Counted from the first letter of the stretch, positions 9,563 to 18,069 are shown. The stretch is 64,000 nt of DNA from Euzebyella saccharophila (GCF_014855495.1 NZ_JACYFJ010000001.1:372001-436000); one strand, 5' to 3'. Numbers and translations: made by a program. Notes: generated by a model from the letters alone, not told the origin.

Positions 9563-10033
9563 ATGAAATATTTACTTCTCCCCCTATTTTTTCTTTCCTT
9601 GGTTTCTTGTCTTGACGATAACGGGAATAACGAACAACCAGAACCCATTGATTATACGGCACAGAATGATGAGGATATCCAGATTTACTTGGAACAAAAT
9701 GAGCTAACCGCAGTAAAAACAGATACTGGACTTTACTATATCATTAACGAACAAGGCGATGGTGCCCAACCTACTTCCTCATCCGATGTGACCGTTGCTT
9801 ACAAAGGCTATTTTTTAAACGGCTCCGTTTTTGACCAGAGTAGCGAATCTGGAATCACTTTCAATTTACAGCAAGTAATTCCTGGGTGGACCGAAGGCAT
9901 CACTTATTTTAACGAAGGCGGCAGCGGTATGCTTTTAATTCCCTCTCATCTAGGCTATGGTAGTTTTGACTACAATGGTATACCTGGCGGCTCAGTGCTT
10001 ATTTTTGATATAAACCTCATAAGCGTCAACTAA
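9563..10033 (+). CDS. FKBP-type peptidyl-prolyl isomerase lipoprotein
   Basis: A 156-residue lipoprotein: signal peptide with lipobox LSLVSC (lipidated Cys16), an acidic linker, then an FKBP domain (about 60-156; VTVAYKGYFLNGSVFDQS and QVIPGWTEGITYFNEGGSGMLLIP are characteristic). It catalyses proline isomerisation to help fold exported proteins, in the periplasm or at the outer membrane. It follows the exonuclease by 43 bp. Confident as to family; client proteins unknown. Confidence 0.9.
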   Translation: MKYLLLPLFFLSLVSCLDDNGNNEQPEPIDYTAQNDEDIQIYLEQNELTAVKTDTGLYYIINEQGDGAQPTSSSDVTVAYKGYFLNGSVFDQSSESGITFNLQQVIPGWTEGITYFNEGGSGMLLIPSHLGYGSFDYNGIPGGSVLIFDINLISVN

Positions 10034-10050
10034 TTATCCAATCGGTATAT

Positions 10051-11025
10051 CTAGGTGTTATATTTTAAATGAATGTACACCGGAAAATGGTCGCTTAACC
10101 CTCCTAAATATTTACGCCCCGCGTAGGTTCTAAAAGGGGAGCCTTTATACTTGCCCTTAAATTCAGTAAGAAAATAATCATCAAAAATATTGGCATGGGA
10201 AAAGCTGTGGGTGCCTTTTTCATAATTGAGAAAGCTGTGCGAGATTAAAATCTGGTCAAAAAGCATCCAACGGCCTTTGTAAGTGGCACTCCCCCGGTTG
10301 GGCGTCAGTAGTTTTTCCATGGGATTGTATAGCCCGTTTTCCTGTTTTAAATGGCGCAAGCTATTTGATTTGGGCCCATCATTAAAATCCCCCATAACAA
10401 TGCAGTTCATTTGCGGTTCCTTTTCCTGTAAACGGGCAATAAATTCGCTGAGGGTTTGGGCGGCTTTCATTCGTTTGGGGCTTGTAACCGTACCCCCATC
10501 CCTTCTGGATGGCCAATGATTTACGAATATGTGCAGGGTTTCATTTTTCATTGTTCCCTTTACATATAAGATATCCCTAGTACGGTCTATGCTTCCATCC
10601 GTTTGATGAACTTTTAAATGAATGGGCTCTGAACTGATCAATTTAAAGTACTCTTTATTATATATCAAAGCGCAATCAATGCCCCGCTCATCAGGGGAAT
10701 CATAATGCACAATTCCGTAAGCTTCATTTTTGAGGGGTTCCGTAGCAATTAAATCCTCTACTACTTGCCTATTCTCCACTTCACATATGCCTACCACAAT
10801 GGGTGCCATATAACCATCGTTAAGTCCTACCCTGGAAATAGTATTCGCCAATTTTCTTAATTTCTTTTCGTATCGCTTCGGTGTCCATTGTTTTATTCCG
10901 TTAGGCGTAAAATCATCATCAAGAGTCAGATGATCATCGTTCGTATCGAACAAATTTTCAAGATTATAAAAGGCAATAGTATGTAATTGTCTTTTTCCGT
11001 GTTTCTTCCAAAAAGAAAAATTCAT
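10051..11025 (-). CDS. Endonuclease/exonuclease/phosphatase (EEP) family protein
   Basis: A 324-residue EEP-fold hydrolase. Seen: TIAFYNLENLFDTNDD at the N-terminus (metal-binding N and E region), VGICEVEN, HIFVNHWPSRRDGG, a central GDFNDGPKSNSLR and C-terminal LSDHFPVYIHL catalytic histidine motif. There is no signal peptide, so a cytoplasmic location is likely. EEP members cleave phosphodiesters in DNA, lipids or nucleotides; the substrate cannot be assigned. It converges with the FKBP gene (17-bp gap) and diverges from hflX. Confidence 0.85.
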   Translation of the reverse strand: MNFSFWKKHGKRQLHTIAFYNLENLFDTNDDHLTLDDDFTPNGIKQWTPKRYEKKLRKLANTISRVGLNDGYMAPIVVGICEVENRQVVEDLIATEPLKNEAYGIVHYDSPDERGIDCALIYNKEYFKLISSEPIHLKVHQTDGSIDRTRDILYVKGTMKNETLHIFVNHWPSRRDGGTVTSPKRMKAAQTLSEFIARLQEKEPQMNCIVMGDFNDGPKSNSLRHLKQENGLYNPMEKLLTPNRGSATYKGRWMLFDQILISHSFLNYEKGTHSFSHANIFDDYFLTEFKGKYKGSPFRTYAGRKYLGGLSDHFPVYIHLKYNT

Positions 11026-11080
11026 ATGATATTGTAATTGGTCTATTAAAATAACGTATATAGGTAGCCCAGTATTTTTT

Positions 11081-11088
11081 AAATTTGC
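11081..11088 (+). promoter_or_regulatory. hflX -7 promoter element
   Basis: TAAATTTG is an exact TAnnTTTG match; transcription would begin near 11092, about 10 nt before ATG 11103. A TTG start at 11085 would lie inside this element, which favours the ATG. Confidence 0.55.
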
Positions 11089-11102
11089 AATTTACGCTCT
11101 CT

Positions 11103-12323
11103 ATGATAGAAAAGAATACCATTGAACATGAAAAGGCAGTATTGATCGGTGTGATCAATAGGGAACAAAATGAGGAAAAAGTTACCGAGTACTTGGATGA
11201 GCTCGAATTTTTGACCTATACCGCCGGTGGGGAAGTTATCAAGCGTTTTGTACAGCGTGTTGATGTACCTAACCCCAAGACCCTTATTGGGAGCGGAAAA
11301 ATGCTGGAAGTAGAAGAATTCGTGAAAGAAAATAAGGTAGGCTCCGTCATCTTTGATGACGAACTTACACCTGCCCAACAGCGCAACATTGAAAAACAGC
11401 TACGTTGTAAGATTGTAGACCGTACCAGTCTTATCCTCGATATTTTTGCCCAAAGAGCCCAAACAAGTTATGCCAGAACACAGGTAGAACTGGCCCAATA
11501 CGAATATTTACTCCCGCGTTTAACCGGTCTTTGGACACACTTAGAAAGGCAACGAGGGGGAATTGGAATGCGCGGACCTGGGGAAACGGAAATTGAAACC
11601 GATAGGCGTATTGTTCGTGACCGTATCACCTTATTAAAAAAGAAACTCGAAAAAATAGACCGCCAAATGGAAACACAGCGCGGTAATAGGGGCGCCTTGG
11701 TTCGTGTCGCTTTGGTAGGTTATACCAACGTTGGTAAATCTACCCTAATGAACGTAATTAGTAAAAGTGAGGTTTTTGCGGAGAATAAATTGTTCGCAAC
11801 TTTGGATACCACGGTACGTAAGGTAGTTTTGGGCAACCTGCCATTTCTTCTAAGTGACACCGTAGGTTTTATTAGAAAATTACCTACTCAACTCGTAGAG
11901 AGCTTTAAAAGTACGCTTGATGAGGTTCGTGAGGCCGATTTGCTATTGCACGTGGTGGATATTTCCCATCCGCAATTTGAAGAACATATTGAATCTGTCA
12001 ATCAAATTTTAGATGAAATCCATAGTGCCGATAAAAACACCATTATGGTCTTCAATAAAATTGACAAGTACAAACATGCCGAAATTGATGAAGATGATTT
12101 AGTTACGGAAAGAACAGAAAGGCATTTTACAATTGAAGAATGGAAACGCACCTGGATGCAACGCGTAGGCGATAAAGCTTTGTTCATTTCGGCCCTAAAT
12201 AAAGAGAATCTTGATGAGTTCAGAAAAAGGGTGTACAATGAAGTAAGGGATATTCATGTGACGAGATTCCCATACAATAACTTTTTATACCCTGAGAATT
12301 TAGATGAATATCAAAGTCAGTAG
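11103..12323 (+). CDS. hflX: GTPase HflX, ribosome-associated
   Basis: A 406-residue TRAFAC-class GTPase that splits or rescues stalled ribosomes after stress. N-terminal HflX domain (EEFVKENKVGSVIFDDELTPAQQRN), a coiled helical linker with the GIGMRGPGETEIETDRR signature, then the G domain: G1 GYTNVGKST, G3 DTVGFIRKLP, G4 NKID. The C-terminus has a short extension. Start chosen at ATG 11103 because the promoter covers the upstream TTG. A candidate small-RNA locus begins 5 bp after the stop. Confidence 0.96.
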   Translation: MIEKNTIEHEKAVLIGVINREQNEEKVTEYLDELEFLTYTAGGEVIKRFVQRVDVPNPKTLIGSGKMLEVEEFVKENKVGSVIFDDELTPAQQRNIEKQLRCKIVDRTSLILDIFAQRAQTSYARTQVELAQYEYLLPRLTGLWTHLERQRGGIGMRGPGETEIETDRRIVRDRITLLKKKLEKIDRQMETQRGNRGALVRVALVGYTNVGKSTLMNVISKSEVFAENKLFATLDTTVRKVVLGNLPFLLSDTVGFIRKLPTQLVESFKSTLDEVREADLLLHVVDISHPQFEEHIESVNQILDEIHSADKNTIMVFNKIDKYKHAEIDEDDLVTERTERHFTIEEWKRTWMQRVGDKALFISALNKENLDEFRKRVYNEVRDIHVTRFPYNNFLYPENLDEYQSQ

Positions 12324-12327
12324 TACC

Positions 12328-12424
12328 GTTCATCGAAGATTTCAAACTACTTGTACTATTCACAACAAATGGGAGGCACTTCACAACAATAATTTAGCCA
12401 GTACCAAAGTCTGGCGTAGATTTA
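12328..12424 (+). promoter_or_regulatory. Promoter and direct-repeat operator, small-RNA family copy 1
   Basis: In order: GTTCATCGAA at 12328-12337; TTCACAACAA at 12359-12368 and again at 12380-12389 (21 bp apart, both perfect); a degenerate -33 TTTAG at 12393-12397; and -7 element TAGATTTA at 12417-12424, 37 bp from the start of the second box. With a start near 12428 the boxes span about -69/-60 and -48/-39, where an activator would sit. The same spacing recurs at three other loci in the window. Confidence 0.7.
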
Positions 12425-12427
12425 CAT

Positions 12428-12574
12428 TGTAATTAAGTGATAGAGCAAATCCCAAATCGCCCTGTGAACTTAACCTAAATTAGAAAAGTTTCGAATCCCA
12501 AATCCGATATTTAAAGAACTTAACCTCGAACCTACTTATTAAAAAAATCACCCTCTCCCCAAGAGGGTTTTTTT
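12428..12574 (+). ncRNA. Candidate small RNA, family copy 1
   Basis: A predicted transcript of about 147 nt with no open frame of useful length. It holds a twice-repeated core: TCCCAAATC at 12450-12458 and 12496-12504, each followed by GAACTTAACCT at 12466-12476 and 12516-12526. The 3' end has CCTACTTA then A-rich bases, then a Rho-independent terminator: stem CCCTCT (12551-12556) with AGAGGG (12562-12567) and T7 to 12574. The first third is nearly identical to copy 3 at 36.6 kb. It fills much of the 550-bp gap after hflX. Function unknown; the RNA is inferred from promoter, conservation and terminator. Confidence 0.65.
12551..12574 (+). terminator. Terminator of small-RNA copy 1
   Basis: Hairpin CCCTCT-loop-AGAGGG followed by seven T. 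It also bounds any read-through from hflX. Confidence 0.8.
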
Positions 12575-12624
12575 ATGCCAAAATGCGAAGCCAACTAGCT
12601 TGAAAAAAAGAGCATATTGCATCC

Positions 12625-12721
12625 GTTCATCGAAAAAATTGACGTTTTAACGTATTTCACAACAACAAATGACCTCTTCACAACAAAATTTTCAGCTTCT
12701 ACCAGTGTAAACTTAAATTCG
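12625..12721 (+). promoter_or_regulatory. Promoter and direct-repeat operator, small-RNA family copy 2
   Basis: GTTCATCGAA at 12625-12634; perfect TTCACAACAA boxes at 12656-12665 and 12677-12686 (21 bp apart); -7 element TAAATTCG at 12714-12721, again 37 bp from the second box. The GTTCATCGAA-to-box distance is 31 bp, the same as in copy 1. The locus lies about 50 bp downstream of copy 1's terminator, in tandem. Confidence 0.68.
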
Positions 12722-12724
12722 AAA

Positions 12725-12854
12725 TGTATTTGAAATTTAGTGTTAGTCCCAAAGACAAAAGAACTTGACCTAGGTTTGATTTTTATTGACTGTACCAAAT
12801 TACCGACCCTACTTAACAAAAAAATGCCCCAACGATTGTTGGGGCATTTCTTTT
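12725..12854 (+). ncRNA. Candidate small RNA, family copy 2
   Basis: A predicted transcript of about 130 nt, the most divergent in the body: one core only (TCCCAAA then GAACTTGACCT), then CCCTACTTAACAAAAAAA and a strong terminator. No open reading frame. It converges on the DUF3078 gene and shares its terminator with it. Confidence 0.58.
12822..12854. terminator. Bidirectional terminator: small-RNA copy 2 and suf operon end
   Basis: A perfect 12-bp stem, AAATGCCCCAAC (12822-12833) and its complement (12838-12849), loop GATT, with A-run on the left and T-rich sequence on the right. It can end both the plus-strand RNA and the minus-strand DUF3078 gene. Confidence 0.85.
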
Positions 12855-12873
12855 ATTTACTTATTTCTTATTC

Positions 12874-13806
12874 TTAGAAAGAGTAGTTCAAACCTAGCAA
12901 GTAGTAACTTTGTAGATCGTTATCAATGTTATCAAAAGTCGGTGTGGGTCTAATTGCAGGCTCAACAGCTAAAGCGTTTGCCAAAGTCTCTTGCTTATTA
13001 CCTCTCAATCCAAATTCAAAACCTACACCAATATTCTTCCATAGGGTATAACCGAAGGAGTTGATCCACGTCCAGTTAGATAAGTCACCATCTTTATAAC
13101 TCTGGAAAGTAGAGAAATTGGTCTTAAAACTTACTGCACCTAATTGTTTGGTATAATCAACCACAATCTTGGCACCCGCAGATGATTCGTAAGCCGTGTC
13201 ATTGTCAGCAAATACAAAGTTGTAGTTTAATGGATGGATAACTACTACCATATCCTTAATTGGTGTCCAGGTGGCACCTACTCCAAGGTCTAAATAACCA
13301 GGGTCATTAAAGTTGTTAATGATTGAAGTACGGTACTCACCCAAAGCTGAAATAGCAAATTTAGAGTTCAATTTATACCCGTACAGCGATGTAATCGTGA
13401 AAACATCGGTAGTACCGGTAAACCCTTCCTCATCGGTAGGATCGTCCTTGTCATCAATTTTCACCCATTGAAGGTTGACAATGCCAGAGTTTCTCCAAAA
13501 GAACTTCTCTCTGTCCAAATTGGCAAAACCATTAACGGTAACGCCAATATTACCTGATGAGTTGTTGGGTACACCCTGGGAATACCAGTTGTTGAACTTG
13601 GAAAGATTGGCACCTATGGTACCGAACGCTCCGGTCTTCCATCCGGGAAAGGCATCAATTTTACCTTGAAGGGCATCGACTCTACCCTGAATAGCTTTGA
13701 TGGAGTCTTTCTTAACCGCTTGCTCAGCTTTTAACTCCTCGATTGTTTGCGCAAATCCCGCTGAAAATGCGAGCATGGCAATACAAGAAATTACTAATTT
13801 CTTCAT
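12874..13806 (-). CDS. DUF3078 outer-membrane beta-barrel protein
   Basis: A 310-residue exported protein. A signal peptide of about 19 residues ends SAGFAQ, then a short helical stretch (IEELKAEQAVKKDSIKAIQGR), then alternating aromatic/polar strands typical of an outer-membrane barrel, ending in a terminal aromatic (LGLNYSF). It matches the DUF3078 family seen in flavobacteria. Last gene of the minus-strand suf cluster, 79 bp after the DUF2480 gene. Function unknown. Confidence 0.8.
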   Translation of the reverse strand: MKKLVISCIAMLAFSAGFAQTIEELKAEQAVKKDSIKAIQGRVDALQGKIDAFPGWKTGAFGTIGANLSKFNNWYSQGVPNNSSGNIGVTVNGFANLDREKFFWRNSGIVNLQWVKIDDKDDPTDEEGFTGTTDVFTITSLYGYKLNSKFAISALGEYRTSIINNFNDPGYLDLGVGATWTPIKDMVVVIHPLNYNFVFADNDTAYESSAGAKIVVDYTKQLGAVSFKTNFSTFQSYKDGDLSNWTWINSFGYTLWKNIGVGFEFGLRGNKQETLANALAVEPAIRPTPTFDNIDNDLQSYYLLGLNYSF

Positions 13807-13885
13807 AATGTTAATGTTAGTGAATAAGTGTTTATTAACTGCAAAGTTAACGACGTCAACATTTAATAAACAAGTTTATCAACGA

Positions 13886-14401
13886 TTATTTTCTTTTAAA
13901 GAGGGGAACGGAAGAGCAGGCCTCACCGTACATGAGCGATTTTACGATAGGTTGTAACTGTTGGGTTATCAACAAATAAGCACTTAAAGGCACCGGTTTA
14001 TTACTACACCCTTTTACAATAACCATTTTATCCTGAAATTCGGAAATATCCAAATTTTCTAAAACCGATTGGTATAAAGATGTCTCTAAAACTTCTAAGC
14101 TACCTTGAATCACTTTTTTGGCAAAGGCGGATAATTTCACCGTCAATAACATATATGCCCAGCCGGGTACAATGGCATCTGTTTTGCAGGTTAAGGCAAC
14201 GTAGGTGCCTGTATATTGCGACCAATCATGCCCCTCAACAGCTTCCCTGAATTCCTTTTCCCTTAAAATTAGGCCTTCATACAGCCACTCTGAAATATCA
14301 AAAAGAATTCTTTTACCCGTAGGATAATAATCTTCCAAGTTAAAAGTAACTAACTTGCTTTGTGCAACCCGGTTAATAATTACATCTTCTTCCTTAGACA
14401 T
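13886..14401 (-). CDS. DUF2480 family protein
   Basis: A 171-residue soluble protein resembling DUF2480, a family largely restricted to Bacteroidota and repeatedly found beside Fe-S assembly genes. Features: basic N-terminal region, DISEWLYEGLILREKEFREAVEGHD, a conserved CKTDAIVPGWAYML, and a late VKGCSNKPVPLSAYL. Two cysteines (in the CK and GCS motifs) could bind a metal or cluster, but that is speculation. It starts 10 bp after the DUF59 gene, so is almost surely in the same transcript. Confidence 0.8.
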   Translation of the reverse strand: MSKEEDVIINRVAQSKLVTFNLEDYYPTGKRILFDISEWLYEGLILREKEFREAVEGHDWSQYTGTYVALTCKTDAIVPGWAYMLLTVKLSAFAKKVIQGSLEVLETSLYQSVLENLDISEFQDKMVIVKGCSNKPVPLSAYLLITQQLQPIVKSLMYGEACSSVPLFKRK

Positions 14402-14411
14402 AGTAGGGCAA

Positions 14412-14744
14412 TTAAAGTAAACCTAGCTCTAACTTGGCTTCCTCGCTCATTAATTCTTGGGTCCAAGGGGGATCGAACGTAATTTCCACTTCAGCATCCT
14501 TTACCAAGTCCAAAGACTTCACTTTTTCCTCCACTTCCGCTGGCAAAGACTCGGCCACGGGGCAATTGGGTGATGTAAGTGTCATTAGAATACAAACCTC
14601 ATTATCTTCATTAACGAGCACGTCGTAAATTAATCCTAGTTCATAAATATCTACCGGTATTTCTGGGTCATAGATAGTCTTAAGGACCTTTACTATTTTT
14701 TCGCCCAATTCACCGGTTTCAACTGTTTCAATATCGTCGTTCAT
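14412..14744 (-). CDS. DUF59/MIP18-family Fe-S assembly protein (SufT-like)
   Basis: A 110-residue MIP18 (DUF59) domain protein. Seen: YDPEIPVDIYELGLIYDV and the cysteine motif TLTSPNCPVAESLP, the hallmark of this family, then DPPWTQELMSEEAKLELGL at the C-terminus. Family members (SufT, Cia2-type) help mature Fe-S proteins or load clusters. It lies 35 bp after sufE and 10 bp before DUF2480 in the suf cluster, which supports the role. Confidence 0.9.
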   Translation of the reverse strand: MNDDIETVETGELGEKIVKVLKTIYDPEIPVDIYELGLIYDVLVNEDNEVCILMTLTSPNCPVAESLPAEVEEKVKSLDLVKDAEVEITFDPPWTQELMSEEAKLELGLL

Positions 14745-14779
14745 GTAGTTCTTTTTTAATTTAGAAACCCGAGTTTCTT

Positions 14780-15202
14780 TTAGTTAAGTTGCGTCTGGTA
14801 CGCTATGGCATATAACTTCAGCTGCTTGATCATGCTTACCAAACCATTCGCTCGTGTTGGAGAAAGATGTTCCTTAAGTCCAATTTCATCGATAAAAGCA
14901 GTATCCGCATCAATAATATCCTGCGGTTTTTGATTGCTGAAAGCTCTGATTAAAATAGCAATAATACCTTTTGTTATAATGGCATCGCTATCTGCGGTAA
15001 ATACCAATTTTTCATTATCCAACTCCGCATGTACCCACACTTTGCTTTGGCATCCCTTAATAATGTTATCCTCTGTTTTGTACTGCTCATCTATTAACGG
15101 AAGGGACTTGCCTAGCTCAATCATGTATTCATAACGCTGCATCCAATCATCGAACATGGAAAACTCGTCTACTATCTCCTCCTGTATTTCCTTAATAGCC
15201 AT
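14780..15202 (-). CDS. sufE: SufE sulfur-acceptor protein
   Basis: A 140-residue SufE. It accepts persulfide sulfur from SufS and passes it to the SufBCD scaffold. The acceptor is Cys51 in IIKGCQSKVWV, in the expected surface loop. It follows sufS by 75 bp in the same orientation, as in many suf operons. Confidence 0.95.
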   Translation of the reverse strand: MAIKEIQEEIVDEFSMFDDWMQRYEYMIELGKSLPLIDEQYKTEDNIIKGCQSKVWVHAELDNEKLVFTADSDAIITKGIIAILIRAFSNQKPQDIIDADTAFIDEIGLKEHLSPTRANGLVSMIKQLKLYAIAYQTQLN

Positions 15203-15277
15203 ACTTCTTTATTTTCAGCAAAAATACAATAAGAATCCCTGCTTATCAATTCTTTAAGCCAAAGTTGGGAAGCCTTG

Positions 15278-16492
15278 TTACAGCAACATATTTCGCGCAC
15301 GTTTCACCCCTTCCACCAGTACATCTACCTCTTCTTTGGTATTATAAAAGCAGAAACTAGCTCTAACCGTACCGGGAATTTTATAGAAATCCATAATAGG
15401 CTGGGCACAGTGGTGACCCGTACGAACGGCAATACCCAATTTATCCAAAATGGTACCGATATCATACGGATGTACTCCTTCAATATTAAATGAGATTACC
15501 GAAGTCTTTTCTTGGGCCGTACCATATATTCTAAGGCCTTCAATACTTAACAATTGCTCGGTTGCGTACTTAAGTAATTCATGCTCGTAGGCTGCAATTT
15601 TTTGGAAACCAATGGAATTCATATAATCCAAAGCAGCTCCAAAGGCAATTCCGCCGCAAATATTGGGCGTACCTGCCTCAAACTTATGTGGTAGGTCTGC
15701 GTATGTAGTTTTTTCAAAAGTTACCTCAGCTATCATCTCCCCGCCACCTTGATAGGGAGGCAACTTGTTCAACCATTCCTCTTTTCCATAGAGCACGCCA
15801 ACACCTGTGGGTCCACACATTTTATGGGCGGAAACGGTGTAAAAATCGACATCAAGCGCTTGCACGTCCGCTTGAATATGCGGTGCGGCCTGTGCCCCAT
15901 CAATTAATACTGCTGCACCCACATTATGAGCGCTATCAATTATTTCCTTAATAGGGTTTATGGTGCCCAATGCATTGGAAATATGGTTACAAAAAACCAA
16001 TTTGGTTTTAGCACCTAGCAAGTCGTGAAAAACATCCATTATAAGCTCTCCCTCCTCATTCATGGGAATCACCTTAAGAACGGCACCGGTACGTTCGGCT
16101 AACATCTGCCATGGAACGATATTACTATGATGTTCCATAGCCGAGACCAATATCTCGTCGTCCTTTTGTAAGAGGGAAGAAAAACCGTTCGCTACCAAAT
16201 TAATACCATGGGTAGTACCCGAAGTAAAAATGATTTCATGGCTTTTTTCGGCATTAAAATGCTTTTGTATTTTCTGTCTTGCCTGTTCGTATTTATCGGT
16301 AGCTTCTTGTGATAGAAAATGTACCCCCCGATGAATGTTGGCATTGTAATTTTGGTAATAATCCACGATAACATCAATGACCTGTTGAGGGGTTTGAGAG
16401 GTAGCGGCATTATCTAAGTAAACCAAGGGTTTACTGTTCACTTCACGATTTAATATGGGGAAATCCTTACGGATTTTTTGCACATCTAGCAT
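15278..16492 (-). CDS. sufS: Cysteine desulfurase SufS
   Basis: A 404-residue PLP-dependent class V aminotransferase-fold enzyme converting L-cysteine to L-alanine and enzyme-bound persulfide for Fe-S assembly. PLP lysine K224 lies in TVSAHKMCGPTG; catalytic cysteine C362 in RTGHHCAQPIMD, matching group II (SufS/CsdA) desulfurases. Its partner sufE follows directly. Unusually, it is separated from sufD by two outer-membrane genes. It lies 105 bp downstream of the nearer of these; no clear promoter was seen in that gap. Confidence 0.97.
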   Translation of the reverse strand: MLDVQKIRKDFPILNREVNSKPLVYLDNAATSQTPQQVIDVIVDYYQNYNANIHRGVHFLSQEATDKYEQARQKIQKHFNAEKSHEIIFTSGTTHGINLVANGFSSLLQKDDEILVSAMEHHSNIVPWQMLAERTGAVLKVIPMNEEGELIMDVFHDLLGAKTKLVFCNHISNALGTINPIKEIIDSAHNVGAAVLIDGAQAAPHIQADVQALDVDFYTVSAHKMCGPTGVGVLYGKEEWLNKLPPYQGGGEMIAEVTFEKTTYADLPHKFEAGTPNICGGIAFGAALDYMNSIGFQKIAAYEHELLKYATEQLLSIEGLRIYGTAQEKTSVISFNIEGVHPYDIGTILDKLGIAVRTGHHCAQPIMDFYKIPGTVRASFCFYNTKEEVDVLVEGVKRARNMLL

Positions 16493-16597
16493 AGTGTTCT
16501 GATTGAACTACAAAGATACCTATATGAACGATAAACAAAATGAATGATTCAGGGATTTTATAAAGGCTCATAACAATTAAATTTTATATTTACCCTA

Positions 16598-17236
16598 TTA
16601 AAAAATTACATATCCCGCGGATAATTGCAACGATCTATGATAGTTTTTATATGATGAAGAGAATCGACCATCAATAAGATTGTTAAGGCCGTAATAATAA
16701 TCTAATTGTAAAAATATTCGACTAATTACCTTACAACCTAAACTTAGTAGGCCTCCATATTCAAATTTGAAATCTCCGGAGGAAGTAATTTTTTTTGCAC
16801 CTGGATTAAAGGTTTCTTCAAACTTCCCCACTCTATTTAATAAAAATGATACTTGAGGCCCTATACCAAATGACAAACTACTCAATTGATGTGAAAAACT
16901 TAAAGGTATGGAAAGGTAGTTATACCTATCAACATACTCTACCTTTTCTTCGAATTCATGAGGGGACATAATGTTGAAATCGGTAACATCATATTTATTA
17001 AGATTACCAACAGAATTGTATAACAAACCGGTATTGAAGTAAAATCTATCTGACAAACCAATCTTAGCAAAACCACCAAGCTGGTAACCTATTCTAGTAC
17101 TGTGAATCTCAGAAAAATCTCCGGAAACATTGGAAGCATTTAAGCCTCCCTGTAAACCGAAAAGAGAATTCTGAGCCTGAGTAATATTTATAAAGAGAAT
17201 AAATATAAATACTGAACAAAATATTCTCATGATCAT
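16598..17236 (-). CDS. Outer-membrane beta-barrel protein (porin family)
   Basis: A 212-residue protein with a signal peptide ending ITQAQNS and repeated amphipathic strands (LFGLQGGLNASNVSG, IGYQLGGFAKIGLSDRFYFNTGLLY, LQLSAGYVIF), typical of PorT/OMP_b-brl_2 barrels. It ends in an aromatic residue, as outer-membrane proteins do. Start may be M1 or M3. Lies between sufD and sufS with the next gene, also a barrel. The gap to its left neighbour gene (17237-17344) shows no clear terminator. Confidence 0.7.
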   Translation of the reverse strand: MIMRIFCSVFIFILFINITQAQNSLFGLQGGLNASNVSGDFSEIHSTRIGYQLGGFAKIGLSDRFYFNTGLLYNSVGNLNKYDVTDFNIMSPHEFEEKVEYVDRYNYLSIPLSFSHQLSSLSFGIGPQVSFLLNRVGKFEETFNPGAKKITSSGDFKFEYGGLLSLGCKVISRIFLQLDYYYGLNNLIDGRFSSSYKNYHRSLQLSAGYVIF

Positions 17237-17344
17237 AATAGGAAATTTTATTTATTGAAACAACTACAACGATTTCACGAATTACATATTGCGATTTCGC
17301 CTATAATTTTTATACAAAAAACATCACAGTATCCTTTGCCATAG

Positions 17345-17941
17345 TTAAAACCGAAAACCAACCCCAGCCTTAAAAACATTCATGGTATTCCACTTTGTTT
17401 CGTACCGATAACTGTTTGGGCCATCAGCGTTGATCAACCACCTTTGACGATGATTTAAATAGTCGTACTGTATTTTTACAAAAAATCTATTGGTAAGGTC
17501 GTAAGACAGTCCTAAATTGGCATTAAAGGCTCCCCAGCTATCGGTTTCATTATAACCAACTTCTGCCTGCTTGTGGTCAATATCGTCATAAAGATAAGAG
17601 TAGCCAACCCCCGCGCTGGGTTTTAACTTTGCCAAACCGGGAATACTAAATTCCGCAAAAACGGTTGGCTGAACAAGTATCCGTTTCCATTTATAGTCAA
17701 GTTCTATATTGGAATCGTAAATATAGTTTTCACGATCACTAAATAGAGCGGTGCCAAGACCAGCACCCAATTGCACAATACCTAAATCTACAAAGCGATA
17801 TTTAACCCCAACGTCAAGAACACCGTTCAACTGATCTTCATCTGTAATAGGATAATTTGCCTCAATGCTCCATTTCTTATCTTGGGCGAAAAGGCTAAAC
17901 GTAACTAAGAACAAGGCGCAAAAAAGTAGTTTTGAATTCAT
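17345..17941 (-). CDS. Outer-membrane beta-barrel protein
   Basis: A 198-residue exported barrel: signal peptide ends TFSLFAQ, then strands such as WSIEANYPITDEDQLNGVLDVGVKYRF, a middle VQPTVFAEFSIPGLAKLKPSAGVGYSY and a terminal VFKAGVGFRF. Its function is not recognisable. It starts 128 bp after sufD ends. With the previous barrel it breaks the usual sufD-sufS adjacency. Confidence 0.7.
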   Translation of the reverse strand: MNSKLLFCALFLVTFSLFAQDKKWSIEANYPITDEDQLNGVLDVGVKYRFVDLGIVQLGAGLGTALFSDRENYIYDSNIELDYKWKRILVQPTVFAEFSIPGLAKLKPSAGVGYSYLYDDIDHKQAEVGYNETDSWGAFNANLGLSYDLTNRFFVKIQYDYLNHRQRWLINADGPNSYRYETKWNTMNVFKAGVGFRF

Positions 17942-18069
17942 CTAAAATGTTTTAAGGTTGAAATTGTTTTCGACCAAATTAGACGAATTACCGTGTAGGA
18001 AAACACAACAACTTGTTAATAGTTCGTCAAGAACTTGCTAAATTTTTAAGGACTATCTTAAAGGCTTTT

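Noticed and set aside
12359-12389. LytTR binding site as the identity of the direct repeats
   Set aside because: Spacing fits, but TTCACAACAA and its complement do not match the published LytTR consensus around GTT, so I do not name the regulator family.
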